Assembly: GCF_000721075.1 (NCBI RefSeq)
Contig: NZ_JOEQ01000005.1
Coordinates: forward strand, 62,001 to 126,000
Source of the DNA: Streptosporangium amethystogenes
GTDB lineage: Bacteria > Actinomycetota > Actinomycetes > Streptosporangiales > Streptosporangiaceae
DNA: 64,000 bases
Direction of reading: 5' to 3'
The stretch's first letter is position 1, and each line of letters starts with the position of its first letter. The notes under the pieces are model-generated. The model did not search any database. It saw only the letters and a program-made list of their open reading frames with translations, and had not been told where the DNA came from. The position numbers were made by a program, and so were the translations under genes. Below, one piece after another: positions 8,819 to 20,432 of the stretch.

Positions 8819-9535
8819 TTACCAGGAGAGCTTGAACGCCGAAGGCAGCAGCAAATAGGCCCCGGCCACCAGGCAGGCGCCCGCGACCACCAGGAAGAGG
8901 AACACCCAGAACCCGCCAGGCAGGAAGGTCAGCCGGGCGAGCTGATCGGCGTCGGAGTCGGGCGCCCGGCCGTGACGCCGCTTGCGCTGTAGCTCCACGA
9001 TCGGCCGCACGCCCCCCAGCAGCAGGAACCACACGGCCAGATAGGCGAGGGCCGCGTCCATGTCGGGCTCGGCGTACCAGGTGAAGGCGGAGATCGCGCC
9101 CCCGGTCGCCAGCAGGCTCACCACACCGAACAGGTTGCGGATCAGCAGCAGCATGCAGAACAGCAGCACGATCACTACTGCGATCAGCACCTCCACGTAG
9201 CCGGAGGAGGTCAGCCACGCCCCGCCCAGCCCCAGCAGGGACGGCGCGACATATCCGGCGGCGGCGGTCAGGATCATGCCGGGCCCGCGGGGCCTGCCCC
9301 TGGTCAGAGTCACACCGGAGGTGTCGGAGTGCAGGCGGATGCCCTCCAGCTTGCGCCGGGTGAGCAGCGCCATCAGTGCGTGCCCGCCCTCGTGGGCGAT
9401 GGTGATGAGCCCTCGCGACAACTGCCACGAGGTGGACCACGACACCACGCCCAGTGCGGCCAGCGCGGACAGCAGTACGACCCAGAGGGGCGGCCCGGAA
9501 CGGGCCGTGGTCAGGGTCACCCAGAGGTCGGACAA
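8819..9535 (-). CDS. M50B-like integral membrane metalloprotease
   Basis: 238 residues with about six hydrophobic segments and a metal motif IAHEGGHALMAL (HExxH) near residue 50, typical of the small M50B family. The start is a TTG at 9535 preceded by GGAGAA at eight bases; no in-frame ATG or GTG serves better. It is divergent from the amidohydrolase gene and separated from the lanthipeptide operon by a 238-bp gap that holds the kinase promoter. It cleaves within or near the membrane by family precedent; its substrate is unknown. A role in peptide maturation next door is possible but unsupported. Confidence 0.8.
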   Translation of the reverse strand: MSDLWVTLTTARSGPPLWVVLLSALAALGVVSWSTSWQLSRGLITIAHEGGHALMALLTRRKLEGIRLHSDTSGVTLTRGRPRGPGMILTAAAGYVAPSLLGLGGAWLTSSGYVEVLIAVVIVLLFCMLLLIRNLFGVVSLLATGGAISAFTWYAEPDMDAALAYLAVWFLLLGGVRPIVELQRKRRHGRAPDSDADQLARLTFLPGGFWVFLFLVVAGACLVAGAYLLLPSAFKLSW

Positions 9536-9618
9536 CGCTCACTTCTCCTTCGAGGCATGAGAGCAAAGCGTCCCACGACTGCCGGTGTGCTGGCGATAAA
9601 GTCGAGGTCGTGCAGAAT

Positions 9619-10536
9619 ATGATTCCGGAACTCACGGATGCCGACGTCCCCACCTGGTGGCGTGGGCTTGGTCTGCCCGGCCTGGCGGACGTGCACGTCC
9701 ACTTCCTGCCCGAGCGTATGGAGCGCCGGGTCTGGCACCACTTCGAGCACGGCGGTCCGCTGATGGGGAAAGGGTGGCGGATCCACTACCGGCTGCCCAT
9801 CGAGGTGCGGGTCGACCGGCTGCGGGCGCTCGGGGTACGGGCCTTCTCCGCCCTCGCCTACGCGCACCGGCCGGGCATGGCCGAGAGCCTCAACGAATGG
9901 ACCCTCGACTTCGCCCGCCGTACGGCGGAATGTCTGCCCTCGGCCACCTTCTACCCCGAACCTGGAGTCCTTGGTTATGTCCAGGACGCGCTCGGCCGTG
10001 GGGCGCGGATCTTCAAGGTTCACCTCCAGGTCGGCGACTTCGATCCCAGGCGTGAGGAGATCGACGAGGTATGGGGACTGCTGGCCGAGCGGGGCGTTCC
10101 CGTCGTCGTCCACGCCAGCTCGATCCCGCTGCCCGGCCGCTGCACGGGGCCGGTGCCGGTAGGCGGGGTGCTGGAGCGTCATCCCACCCTGCCGCTGGTG
10201 GTGGCGCACCTCGGCATGCCGGAGTACGACGAGTTCTTCGAGCTGGCCGAGACCTTCCCGAACGTGCGGCTGGACACCACGATGACCTTCACCGACTTCG
10301 CCGAGCGTGGCATGCCGTTCCCCACGCGCCTCCGGCCGCGCCTGCGTGACCTCGGGCTGGCCGGCAAGGTCCTGCTCGGCAGTGACTTTCCCAACATCCC
10401 CTACCCCTACGCCCACCAGCTCCACGCGCTGGACAGGCTCGACCTGGGCGAGGACTGGCTCCGCGCGGTGTGTTGGAACAACGCGGACAATCTCCTTGAC
10501 CTTTCGGCGCACTACACTCGGTCAGCAGGACATTGA
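9619..10536 (+). CDS. Amidohydrolase family (TIM-barrel) metal hydrolase
   Basis: 305 residues. Metal-site motifs occur in order: LADVHVHFLP (HxH), IFKVHLQV, VVVHASS, VVAHLGMPEYDEF and LLGSDFPNIPYPY (final Asp). These match the amidohydrolase-2 (ACMSD/uracil-related) group. ATG 9619 has GAGG about 11 bases upstream; a GTG three codons earlier is too close to it. The SnoaL-like gene follows 16 bp after the stop and is probably co-transcribed. The substrate cannot be told from the sequence; small aromatic or lactone acids are usual in this group. Confidence 0.82.
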   Translation: MIPELTDADVPTWWRGLGLPGLADVHVHFLPERMERRVWHHFEHGGPLMGKGWRIHYRLPIEVRVDRLRALGVRAFSALAYAHRPGMAESLNEWTLDFARRTAECLPSATFYPEPGVLGYVQDALGRGARIFKVHLQVGDFDPRREEIDEVWGLLAERGVPVVVHASSIPLPGRCTGPVPVGGVLERHPTLPLVVAHLGMPEYDEFFELAETFPNVRLDTTMTFTDFAERGMPFPTRLRPRLRDLGLAGKVLLGSDFPNIPYPYAHQLHALDRLDLGEDWLRAVCWNNADNLLDLSAHYTRSAGH

Positions 10537-10552
10537 TGATCGGGAGAGACTC

Positions 10553-11029
10553 GTGAACGACCGAAACGCCGAGCTCATCAAGACGTTCTATGGCGCCTTC
10601 GCACGCCGTGACGCCGACGAGATGGAGCGCTGTTACCACCCCGACGTCACGTTCGGCGACCCCGTCTTCCAGGATCTCGAAGGACGCGACAGGGTCATGG
10701 GGATGTGGCGGATGCTGCTCGGCCGCAGTGCCGACCTCGGGGTGAAGGTCCGCGACATCGCCGTCCGTCGGCACGAGGGCACCGCGCACTGGACCGCCAG
10801 TTACACCTTCGGCAAGACGGGCAGGAGGGTCGTCAATGAAATCGACGCTCTCTTCCGTTTCGAGGACGGACTTATCGTTCGCCACCATGACGACTTCGAC
10901 CTGCGGCGCTGGTCCAAGATGGCCATGGGCGTGCCGACCGGGATCATCCTCGGCTGGACCCCGATGCTCAGGGCCAAGATCCGCAACACCGCGATGCAGT
11001 CGCTGCAAGAGTTCATGACCACCCGATAA
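10553..11029 (+). CDS. SnoaL/NTF2-like fold protein
   Basis: 158 residues starting from GTG 10553, with GGGAGA upstream. The opening NAELIKTFYGAFARRDADEMERCYHPDVTFGDPVF is typical of SnoaL/ketosteroid-isomerase-like cone folds, and IVRHHDDFDLRRW near the end is also common in this family. Ligand and reaction are unknown. It lies in a probable operon between the amidohydrolase (16 bp) and CorA (10 bp). Confidence 0.8.
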   Translation: MNDRNAELIKTFYGAFARRDADEMERCYHPDVTFGDPVFQDLEGRDRVMGMWRMLLGRSADLGVKVRDIAVRRHEGTAHWTASYTFGKTGRRVVNEIDALFRFEDGLIVRHHDDFDLRRWSKMAMGVPTGIILGWTPMLRAKIRNTAMQSLQEFMTTR

Positions 11030-11039
11030 GGAGACACGT

Positions 11040-12185
11040 GTGACCGACCGGCGAGTGCGGGGCCTGCGAAGCCTGATGCGTGGGCGTCCCGGCGTCGGTG
11101 GGGAGTCCCCCGAGCGTTCGATGGACCCCAGATCCGCCGGTGACGGGCTGCCGGTCCCACCCCGCTCGCGCGTCATCGACAACGCGATCTACGTCAACGG
11201 GCACCGCGCCGCCACCCCCGAGTCCCTTCCCGACGCCTTCGAGTGCCTGAAGAACACCCTGGACGGCATGGCCTGGATCGGCTTCTACCGGCCGGAGGAC
11301 AGCGTCATCCTCGACGTCGCCGAGAAGTTCGACCTGCACGAGCTGGCGGTCGAGGACGCCATCGTCGCTCACCAGCGGCCCAAGGCCGACCGCTACGGCG
11401 ACACCCTGTTCGTGGTGCTCCGCCCCGCCAGGTATCTCGACGAGGCCGAGGAGGTCGACTTCGGCGAGCTGCACGTCTTCGTCGGCCGGAACTTCGTGAT
11501 CACCGTACGGCACAGCGAGGCCCCTGACCTGTCACAGGTCCGCCGCAGGATGCAGCACGACCCCGACCTGCTCGGCCAGGGGCCGCAGGCGGTGCTCTAC
11601 GCCATCCTCGACGCGGTGGTGGATGGCTACGCCCCCGTGGTCGCCGGTCTGCAGAACGACATCGACGAGATCGAGGTGCAGGTCTTCGGCAACGAACCCG
11701 GGGTGTCCCGCCGCATCTACGAGTTGTCGCGCGAGGTGATCGAGTTCCAGCGGGCCACCCAGCCGCTGCTGGGCATGATCGAGGGTTTCATCGCGGGGGC
11801 CGCCAAGTACGGGGTGGACGAGGAACTGCAGAGATACCTGCGGGACGTGGCCGACCACGCGATCACCGTCGCGGAGCGGGTCAGCGGCTTCCGCCAGATG
11901 CTCCACGACATACTCGTGGTCAACTCGACCATGGTCGCCCAGGCCCAGAACGAGCACATGACCAGGCTCACCGAGGCGAGCAACGCCCAGAACGAGGAGG
12001 TCAAGAAGATCTCCGCCTGGGCCGCCATCCTGTTCGCCCCCACCCTCGTCGGCACCATCTACGGAATGAACTTCGACGTGATGCCCGAGATCCACTGGAC
12101 GTGGGGCTACCCTTTCGCGGTCCTGCTCATGGCGGGCGTCTGCCTCACCCTGTACCTGGTGTTCAAACGCCGGGACTGGCTCTGA
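11040..12185 (+). CDS. corA: CorA-type magnesium/cobalt channel
   Basis: 381 residues from GTG 11040 with AAGGAG just upstream. A long cytosolic N-terminal domain (VEDAIVAHQRPKADRYGD, then helices with LLGMIEGFIAGAAK) is followed by two membrane segments at the C-terminus. The first ends with the signature YGMNF (GMN) and the second is FAVLLMAGVCLTLYLVFKRRDWL. The YGMN loop is the selectivity motif of CorA pentamers. It may share a transcript with the upstream SnoaL-like gene. Confidence 0.93.
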   Translation: MTDRRVRGLRSLMRGRPGVGGESPERSMDPRSAGDGLPVPPRSRVIDNAIYVNGHRAATPESLPDAFECLKNTLDGMAWIGFYRPEDSVILDVAEKFDLHELAVEDAIVAHQRPKADRYGDTLFVVLRPARYLDEAEEVDFGELHVFVGRNFVITVRHSEAPDLSQVRRRMQHDPDLLGQGPQAVLYAILDAVVDGYAPVVAGLQNDIDEIEVQVFGNEPGVSRRIYELSREVIEFQRATQPLLGMIEGFIAGAAKYGVDEELQRYLRDVADHAITVAERVSGFRQMLHDILVVNSTMVAQAQNEHMTRLTEASNAQNEEVKKISAWAAILFAPTLVGTIYGMNFDVMPEIHWTWGYPFAVLLMAGVCLTLYLVFKRRDWL

Positions 12186-12202
12186 GCCGGGCACCTCCCG
12201 GC
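12186..12202 (+). terminator. Short hairpin after corA
   Basis: GCCGGG-cacct-CCCGGC immediately after the stop codon, in a 44-bp gap between convergent genes. There is no T-tract, so it is only a candidate terminator. Confidence 0.35.
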
Positions 12203-12229
12203 AGGAGGCGCCTGGCCACATCGGCACCG

Positions 12230-12643
12230 TCAGTTGAGCTTGGCCAGGATCAGATCCAGCTTGCCCTCCATGGAGTCCATGCGGGCGTTCATGGAGCTCA
12301 TATTGCTTTCCATGGAGTCCATACGACCTTCCATGGACCCCATCCGGGCATCCAGACCGTCGACCTTGGTCTCCAGACCGTCGACTTTGATGTCCAGACT
12401 GTCGACTTTGATGTCCAGCCCGTCGACCTTGGTGGAGAGAGCGGAGAGGGCCTCCTTGGTGGCCATCCTGTTCATGATCTCTTCGAACATCGGCGCGGTG
12501 TAGGTCATGACCTCCTCGCGGACGATCTTAGGGAGATCATTCAAGGTCTCCTTGATGTACGCCAGGTCTGCGCTCGTCTTGAAGGCATGGGCCTCCAACT
12601 CCGTCAGGCGCTGACCTGTGTTTCCAATCGCCACTCCGGGCAT
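12230..12643 (-). CDS. Heptad-repeat coiled-coil protein of unknown function
   Basis: 137 residues with a good start (ATG with AGGAGGT four bases upstream). The first half is a helical region (TELEAHAFKTSADLAYIKETL). The second half is about nine near-perfect heptads such as KVDGLDI, KVDSLDI, KVDGLET and RMDSMES, with Val/Met and Leu/Met in the core positions. The DNA shows matching 21-bp imperfect tandem repeats around 12340-12440. No membrane segment or enzyme motif is visible. Such proteins form multimeric rods; I do not recognise a family function. Confidence 0.75.
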   Translation of the reverse strand: MPGVAIGNTGQRLTELEAHAFKTSADLAYIKETLNDLPKIVREEVMTYTAPMFEEIMNRMATKEALSALSTKVDGLDIKVDSLDIKVDGLETKVDGLDARMGSMEGRMDSMESNMSSMNARMDSMEGKLDLILAKLN

Positions 12644-12778
12644 GGTACCTCCTGCTCAGGGGGAAACGGAGGGCTGTCCGGCTACGAGTCGGAGCCGCGA
12701 TCCGTGACAGCACGCATCCAATTGAACACGTACGGATGACATGCTGGAGGCGGGTTCCGGGATTTCGGTCCGGCGGAA

Positions 12779-14995
<2,217 letters not shown>

Positions 14996-15252
14996 AGCCC
15001 GATTATGTCCTCCTCGGCGGACGCCGTCCCCAACCTTGACATCTTTGGTGTGGCGGGGTTGAGGATCGGCCTTGTTCAACAGTTTTCCATGACGGGTTGT
15101 CAGAATTTACCGCTGATTATCGGAAACAATGGTCAAGGAGGTGCCTTTGCCGGTGCGAGCCGGAAAACGAGGCAAGACTTGTGGATGGTCGCCTTACCGA
15201 GCGTGAGGATCAGTGAAGTATGGAAGGTGAGTGACGCGGGAGGGGAGCCGCA

Positions 15253-16122
15253 ATGCTGGTACAGGACGATGAGCGACCGGTGGTCGTCGGATACGACGAC
15301 TCCGCGGAGAGCCGGCGGGCGCTGCGCTGGGCCCTTGAGGAGGCCCGCCTCAGATTCCTCCCGTTGCTGATCTGTCACGCCTGGCAGTGGCCCTACCCGA
15401 TGCTCTCCGTCACCCACGAGACCACCGCGGTCATCCGGCGCATGGGCTCGCACATCCTGGATAGGGGGCTGGCCCTGGCGCACGATCTGGCCCCGCGGGC
15501 GCAGGTGCGCGGCCAGCTGGTGGAGGGGTCGCCGGGGGCGGCCCTGGTGAGCGTGTCGGGTGTGGCCGAGCTGGTCGCGATCGGCCCGCGCGGCTCCGGT
15601 GGTTTCGACGAGCTGAAGATCGGCTCGACGACGGTCCAGGTCGTCTCGCACGCCCGTTGCCCGGTGGCCGTCGTCAGGCAGCCGGGCCACCTCCGCACCG
15701 ACCGCGTCGCGATCGCCGTGGAGGACGCGCACCTGGAGTCGGCGGAGCTCGGTCTGGCCTTCGAGGAGGCGAGGCTGCGCGGGGCGGCACTGCTGGTGAT
15801 CTGTCTCTGCCCCGAGGGCGCCGACGACACCCGGCGGGTGGCGGTCCGCTTCAACACCAACGTCGCGCTGTGGGAGGAGAGGTATCCGCAACTGGAGGTG
15901 GAGACCATGATCGAGACGAGATCCCACGTCGAGGCGCTCCGTCACGCGGCTGATCGCTCGGACCTGATGGTGGTGGCCGACAGGGAGCACGACGACCCGC
16001 CGGGCCTCGCCATCGGCCCGGCCTGCCAGATGCTGCTGCGCGAGGCGCCGTGCACGGTCATGGTGCACCCCTCGCAGACGTGGCTCACGTCCCCGCGCGA
16101 GGGCGCTCACATCATGAGTTAG
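15253..16122 (+). CDS. Universal stress protein, tandem UspA domains
   Basis: 289 residues comprising two UspA-like domains. The first starts VVVGYDDSAESRRALRWALEEA and contains the nucleotide loop AIGPRGSGGFDELKIGST (G-x2-G-x9-G-S/T). The second starts VAIAVEDAHLESAELGLAFEEA and has a less complete loop, so only the first is likely to bind ATP. GGGAGGGGAG precedes ATG 15253. Its stop codon lies inside a palindrome shared with the end of the convergent TetR gene. Cytosolic stress protein; partner unknown. Confidence 0.88.
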   Translation: MLVQDDERPVVVGYDDSAESRRALRWALEEARLRFLPLLICHAWQWPYPMLSVTHETTAVIRRMGSHILDRGLALAHDLAPRAQVRGQLVEGSPGAALVSVSGVAELVAIGPRGSGGFDELKIGSTTVQVVSHARCPVAVVRQPGHLRTDRVAIAVEDAHLESAELGLAFEEARLRGAALLVICLCPEGADDTRRVAVRFNTNVALWEERYPQLEVETMIETRSHVEALRHAADRSDLMVVADREHDDPPGLAIGPACQMLLREAPCTVMVHPSQTWLTSPREGAHIMS

Positions 16123-16133
16123 TGATTGCTAAC
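16118..16133. promoter_or_regulatory. TetR-type palindrome, site A
   Basis: GTTAGTGATTGCTAAC. It overlaps the stop codons of both the stress protein and the TetR gene. It matches site C at 13 of 16 positions and shares GTTA-N8-TAAC with site B. Confidence 0.5.
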
Positions 16134-16719
16134 CTTTGGGGGTGGCCAGCGCCGCGCGGGCCATGCCGCGCAGCAGTTCGGCCATCGCCGCGGGCGGTAG
16201 TTCCCCGGCGCTGTGCGGTGTGGAGTTGAGCAGCCCGAAGACGGCGTGGGTCGCGGCGCGCAGCTCGGCCTGGGAACGGCCCGGGTAGAGCTCGCTCAGC
16301 ACGGTGACCCACTCCTCGAGGTACAGCCTCTGCAGCCTGCGGATTCGTCGCCGGGCGGGCTCGGGTACGTTGTCCAGCTCCCTGTCGTGCACCGTGATCA
16401 GTGCCGGGTGGCTCAGTGCGAATTCGATCTGGCAGCTGAGCAGGGCGTTCAGGGCCTGCTCGGCGCCGGCCGCCTCGGTCACCCGGCGGGTGCCCGAGGT
16501 GTGCAGGCGCTCGCTGACATCCAGCAGCATCTCGGAGAGCAGAGCCTCCTTGCCACTGAAATGCCGGTAGAGGGCCGGACCCGAGGTGCCGACCGCGCCG
16601 CCGATGTCCTCGATCGAGACACCGTGGAAGCCGCGCGCCGCGAACAGTTTCGCCGCGGCGTCCAGGATCTCGGCGCGCCGCGAGCCGCGATTGCGGGTAG
16701 CGGGCTGGGCAGTCGTCAC
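16129..16719 (-). CDS. TetR-family regulator of the leucine/acyl-CoA operon
   Basis: 196 residues. The HTH is SRRAEILDAAAKLFAARGFHGVSIEDIGGAVGTSGPALYRHFSGKEALL, typical of TetR. The C-terminal ligand domain is helical (LNALLSCQIEFALSHPALITVHDREL). I prefer GTG 16719 because the longer frame from 16758 would translate a palindromic operator. It is divergent from the carboxylase operon with two GTTA-N8-TAAC palindromes in the shared promoter, so it probably represses both itself and the operon; acyl-CoA intermediates are the likely inducers by family precedent. Confidence 0.88.
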   Translation of the reverse strand: MTTAQPATRNRGSRRAEILDAAAKLFAARGFHGVSIEDIGGAVGTSGPALYRHFSGKEALLSEMLLDVSERLHTSGTRRVTEAAGAEQALNALLSCQIEFALSHPALITVHDRELDNVPEPARRRIRRLQRLYLEEWVTVLSELYPGRSQAELRAATHAVFGLLNSTPHSAGELPPAAMAELLRGMARAALATPKG

Positions 16720-16740
16720 CTTCCGATGGTAGACGGTAAC

Positions 16741-16756
16741 GTTAATAATGACTAAC
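16741..16756. promoter_or_regulatory. TetR-type palindrome, site B
   Basis: GTTAATAATGACTAAC in the divergent promoter between the TetR gene and the carboxylase operon, 28 bp from site C measured start to start. It covers the region where both promoters must lie. Confidence 0.65.
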
Positions 16757-16768
16757 ATCTGCGGTGAA

Positions 16769-16784
16769 GTTAGTGATCCTTAAC
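16769..16784. promoter_or_regulatory. TetR-type palindrome, site C
   Basis: GTTAGTGATCCTTAAC, 34 bp upstream of the carboxyltransferase start. It is the closest match to site A. Confidence 0.65.
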
Positions 16785-16817
16785 CCAGCGGCGACGGAGC
16801 CGGACAGGAGGGCCCGC

Positions 16818-18386
16818 ATGAGTGGCTGGCCGGTGCTGCGAAGCACCTGCGACCCGGGTGGCGAGGATTTCAAGCGCAACACCGAGGTCAATGAGCGGCT
16901 GGTCGCCGACCTCGGGGAACGCGTCGCGGCCGCGAGACTGGGAGGCCCGGAGAAGTCGCGCGCCAGGCACGTCTCCCGGGGCAAGCTGCTGCCCCGCGAC
17001 CGCGTCGACTCCCTCCTCGACCCCGGCTCGCGATTCCTGGAGCTCTCCCAGCTGGCCGCGGGAGGGATGTACGGGGACGAGGCGCCCGCCGCCGGGATCA
17101 TCACCGGGGTGGGCCGCGTCTCCGGCCGCGAGTGCGTGATCGTCGCCAACGACGCCACCGTCAAGGGCGGCACCTACTATCCGATCACCGTCAAGAAGCA
17201 CCTGCGGGCCCAGGAGGTCGCTCTCCACAACAACCTGCCCTGCGTCTACCTCGTCGACTCAGGGGGTGCGTTCCTGCCCAGGCAGGACGAGGTCTTCCCG
17301 GACCGCGAGCACTTCGGCCGGATCTTCTACAACCAGGCCACCATGTCGGCGCGCGGCATCCCGCAGATCGCCGCGGTCCTCGGCTCCTGCACGGCGGGCG
17401 GCGCCTACGTACCGGCGATGAGCGACGAGGCGGTGATCGTCCGCAACCAGGGCACGATCTTCCTCGGTGGCCCGCCGCTGGTGAAGGCGGCCACCGGTGA
17501 GGAGGTCAGCGCCGAGGACCTGGGCGGCGGCGACCTGCACGCCCGGGTCAGCGGCGTCACCGACCATCTCGCCGACGACGACCGCCACGCGCTGAGGATC
17601 GTCCGGGACATCGTCTCCACCCTCGCGCCGCGCACGCCCTCCCCCTGGGAGCGCCTGCCGTCGGAGGAGCCGGTCTGCGACCCCCGCGACCTGTACGGCA
17701 TCGTCCCCGCCGACACCCGCACCCCGTACGACGTCCGTGAGATCATCGCCCGCGTCGTCGACGGCAGCAGGTTCGGTGAGTTCAAGGCCGAGTACGGCAG
17801 CACGCTCGTCACCGGGTTCGCCCGCATCCACGGTCACCCCGTCGGGATCATCGCCAACAACGGCATCCTGTTCGGCGAGTCGGCGCTCAAGGGCGCCCAT
17901 TTCATCGAACTGTGCGACCGGCGCAACACCCCGCTGGTCTTCCTGCAGAACATCAGCGGGTTCATGGTCGGCCGGGCCTACGAGGCGGGCGGTATCGCCA
18001 AGCACGGCGCGAAGATGGTCACCGCCGTCGCCTGCGCCCGGGTGCCCAAGTTCACCGTGGTCGTCGGCGGCTCGTTCGGGGCCGGCAACTACGCGATGGC
18101 CGGGCGCGCCTACTCGCCCCGGTTCCTGTGGATGTGGCCCGGAGCCCGGATCTCGGTGATGGGCGGCGAGCAGGCCGCCAACGTCCTGTCCACGGTCGGC
18201 AACGCCGACCCCGACGCCATCCGCGGGCAGTACGAGGAGCAGGGCAACCCCTACTACTCCACGGCCCGCCTCTGGGACGACGGGGTCATCGACCCCCTCG
18301 ACACCCGGACCGTCCTGGGCCTGGCCCTGTCAGCCTCGGCCAATGCCCCCCTCGACCCTGTCGGCTACGGCGTCTTCCGGATGTGA
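16818..18386 (+). CDS. Acyl-CoA carboxylase beta (carboxyltransferase) subunit, methylcrotonyl-CoA type
   Basis: 522 residues from ATG 16818, preceded by CAGGAGG. The carboxyltransferase motifs include [53 protein letters not shown] and [19 protein letters not shown]. The PRQDEVFPD block is characteristic of 3-methylcrotonyl-CoA carboxylase rather than propionyl- or acetyl-CoA enzymes. It is the first gene of a four-gene operon whose next members (biotin subunit, HMG-CoA lyase, acyl-CoA dehydrogenase) complete the leucine route from isovaleryl-CoA to acetoacetate. Confidence 0.92.
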   Translation: MSGWPVLRSTCDPGGEDFKRNTEVNERLVADLGERVAAARLGGPEKSRARHVSRGKLLPRDRVDSLLDPGSRFLELSQLAAGGMYGDEAPAAGIITGVGRVSGRECVIVANDATVKGGTYYPITVKKHLRAQEVALHNNLPCVYLVDSGGAFLPRQDEVFPDREHFGRIFYNQATMSARGIPQIAAVLGSCTAGGAYVPAMSDEAVIVRNQGTIFLGGPPLVKAATGEEVSAEDLGGGDLHARVSGVTDHLADDDRHALRIVRDIVSTLAPRTPSPWERLPSEEPVCDPRDLYGIVPADTRTPYDVREIIARVVDGSRFGEFKAEYGSTLVTGFARIHGHPVGIIANNGILFGESALKGAHFIELCDRRNTPLVFLQNISGFMVGRAYEAGGIAKHGAKMVTAVACARVPKFTVVVGGSFGAGNYAMAGRAYSPRFLWMWPGARISVMGGEQAANVLSTVGNADPDAIRGQYEEQGNPYYSTARLWDDGVIDPLDTRTVLGLALSASANAPLDPVGYGVFRM

Positions 18387-18394
18387 CCGCACCC

Positions 18395-20395
18395 ATGACC
18401 CACCCACCAGCACCCCGCCGGATGTTCGACACCGTCCTCGTCGCCAACCGCGGCGAGATCGCGCTGCGGATCACCCGCACGCTCGGCAGACTGGGCATCC
18501 GTTCCGTGGCCGTGTACAGCGACGCCGACGCCGGGGCGCGGCACGTCCGCGAGGCCGATGTCGCCGTGCGGCTCGCCGGGGGCTACCTCGACGTCGACGG
18601 CATCCTCGCCGCCGCGGCGGCGACCGGAGCCCAGGCCGTGCACCCCGGTTACGGCTTCCTCGCGGAGAACGCCGCCTTCGCCCGGCGCTGCGCCGAGGCC
18701 GGGCTCGTCTTCGTCGGCCCGCCGCCGGAGGCCGTCGAGGCGATGGGCGACAAGATCCGTGCCAAGGCCACCGTCTCCGCGGCCGGCGTCCCCGTCGTAC
18801 CCGGCGGAGCCGAGCCGGGTGACGACCTGGCCGAGGCCGCCGAGCGGATCGGCTTTCCCGCGCTGATCAAACCCTCGGCGGGCGGCGGGGGCAAGGGCAT
18901 GGTGCTCGTGCGCTCCGCGGCGGAGTTGCCGGAGGCACTGGCGTCCGCCCGCCGCACGGCCGCCGCCGCGTTCGGTGACGCGACCCTGCTGATCGAGCGG
19001 TTCGTGGAGAACCCCCGGCACATCGAGATCCAGGTGATGGCCGACGCCCACGGCGGCGTCATCCACCTGGGCGAGCGCGAGTGCAGCCTGCAGCGCCGCC
19101 ACCAGAAGATCGTCGAGGAGGCGCCCTCCCCGCTTCTCGACGCCGAGACCAGGGCCGCGATGGGCGCCGCGGCGGTCGAGGCCGCCAGGTCCGTCGGCTA
19201 CACCGGCGCCGGCACGGTGGAGTTCATCGTCCAGGGCGCAACCGGCGACTACTACTTCATGGAGATGAACACCCGCCTGCAGGTCGAGCACCCCGTCACC
19301 GAGCTGGTCACCGGCCTGGACCTGGTCGAGCTCCAGCTCAGGGTCGCCGCCGGCGAGCCCCTCCCGCTCACCCAGGAGCAGGTACGGCTCGACGGTCACG
19401 CCGTCGAGGCCCGGGTCTACGCGGAAGATCCCTTCCGGGGCTTCCTGCCGACCGGGGGCCGGGTCCTCGCACTGCGCGAGCCGCCCGGCGTGCGGGTCGA
19501 CTCCGGCCTGCTGGCCGGGGGCGTGGTCGGCAGCGACTACGATCCGATGCTGTCGAAGGTCATCGCCTGGGGGCCGGACCGGGTGAGCGCCCTGCGGCGG
19601 CTCGACGGGGCGCTCGCGGCCACCGCCGTGCTCGGGGTGCCCACCAACATCTCCTTCCTGCGCGCCCTGATCGGTCATCCCGCGGTGGTCGCGGGAGACC
19701 TCGACACCGGCCTCGTCGAACGCCACCTCGACGAGCTGGTCTCCCGCGAGGGCGTCCCCGACGACGTGCTGACCGCCGCGGCCCTGGTCCTGCACCGCGA
19801 GCACGTCCCCGCGGGGCACGCCGACCCGTGGGACGTCCCCGACGGCTGGCGGCTGGGCGAGGCGGCGTGGACCGTCTACCGGCTGGAGAGCCGCGACGGG
19901 GTCCACGAGCTCAGGGTGCGCGGCCTGCCCGCCTCCGGCGCCGAGGTCCTGCTCTCCGGCGACGGCGCGGGTGCCGGCGCCGAGACGGTGCGGGCGCTGC
20001 TGGCCGACGAGGGCGACGACCTGCTCGTCACCCTCGGTGAGACCGCGAGGCGCTACGCCGTCGCCAGGGACGGCGACACGGTGTGGCTCGGCCGCGACGG
20101 CGACGCCTGGGCGTTCACCCACCGCCACCTGGGCGACCCCGGCGACCGGGCGGGCACCGGCGGTCCGGGGGACGGCCTGGTCCGCAGCCCGATGCCGGGC
20201 ACCGTTCTGGTGGTGAAGGTGGCCGCCGGTGACCGGGTCACCGAGGGGCAGCCGCTGCTCATCGTGGAGGCGATGAAGATGGAGCACACCGTGACCGCGC
20301 CGATCGACGGGGTCGTCGCCGAGCTGCGGGTCCGGATGGGCCAGGCGGTCGGCATGGACGCCGTGCTGGCCGTGGTCGGTGGACAGGAGCGGTGA
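18395..20395 (+). CDS. Acyl-CoA carboxylase alpha subunit: biotin carboxylase plus biotin carrier
   Basis: 666 residues. Biotin carboxylase begins FDTVLVANRGEIALRI, continues with GYGFLAENAAFARRC, the ATP-grasp loop KPSAGGGGKGM, ERECSLQRRHQKIVEEAPS and EMNTRLQVEHPVTE. The C-terminus is a biotinyl domain with VEAMKMEHT, the Lys being the biotin site. Possible starts are GTG 18383 (overlapping the previous stop), ATG 18395 and ATG 18422; none has a clear ribosome site, and coupling to the beta subunit is likely. It supplies carboxybiotin to the adjacent carboxyltransferase. Confidence 0.92.
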   Translation: MTHPPAPRRMFDTVLVANRGEIALRITRTLGRLGIRSVAVYSDADAGARHVREADVAVRLAGGYLDVDGILAAAAATGAQAVHPGYGFLAENAAFARRCAEAGLVFVGPPPEAVEAMGDKIRAKATVSAAGVPVVPGGAEPGDDLAEAAERIGFPALIKPSAGGGGKGMVLVRSAAELPEALASARRTAAAAFGDATLLIERFVENPRHIEIQVMADAHGGVIHLGERECSLQRRHQKIVEEAPSPLLDAETRAAMGAAAVEAARSVGYTGAGTVEFIVQGATGDYYFMEMNTRLQVEHPVTELVTGLDLVELQLRVAAGEPLPLTQEQVRLDGHAVEARVYAEDPFRGFLPTGGRVLALREPPGVRVDSGLLAGGVVGSDYDPMLSKVIAWGPDRVSALRRLDGALAATAVLGVPTNISFLRALIGHPAVVAGDLDTGLVERHLDELVSREGVPDDVLTAAALVLHREHVPAGHADPWDVPDGWRLGEAAWTVYRLESRDGVHELRVRGLPASGAEVLLSGDGAGAGAETVRALLADEGDDLLVTLGETARRYAVARDGDTVWLGRDGDAWAFTHRHLGDPGDRAGTGGPGDGLVRSPMPGTVLVVKVAAGDRVTEGQPLLIVEAMKMEHTVTAPIDGVVAELRVRMGQAVGMDAVLAVVGGQER

Positions 20396-20432
20396 TGCAC
20401 GCCGTACCGGAACCTCAGAGGGGCGAGGGGGC

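Noticed and set aside
12340..12440. Short regular repeats that could suggest a CRISPR array
   Set aside because: They are 21-base coding heptad repeats without spacers.
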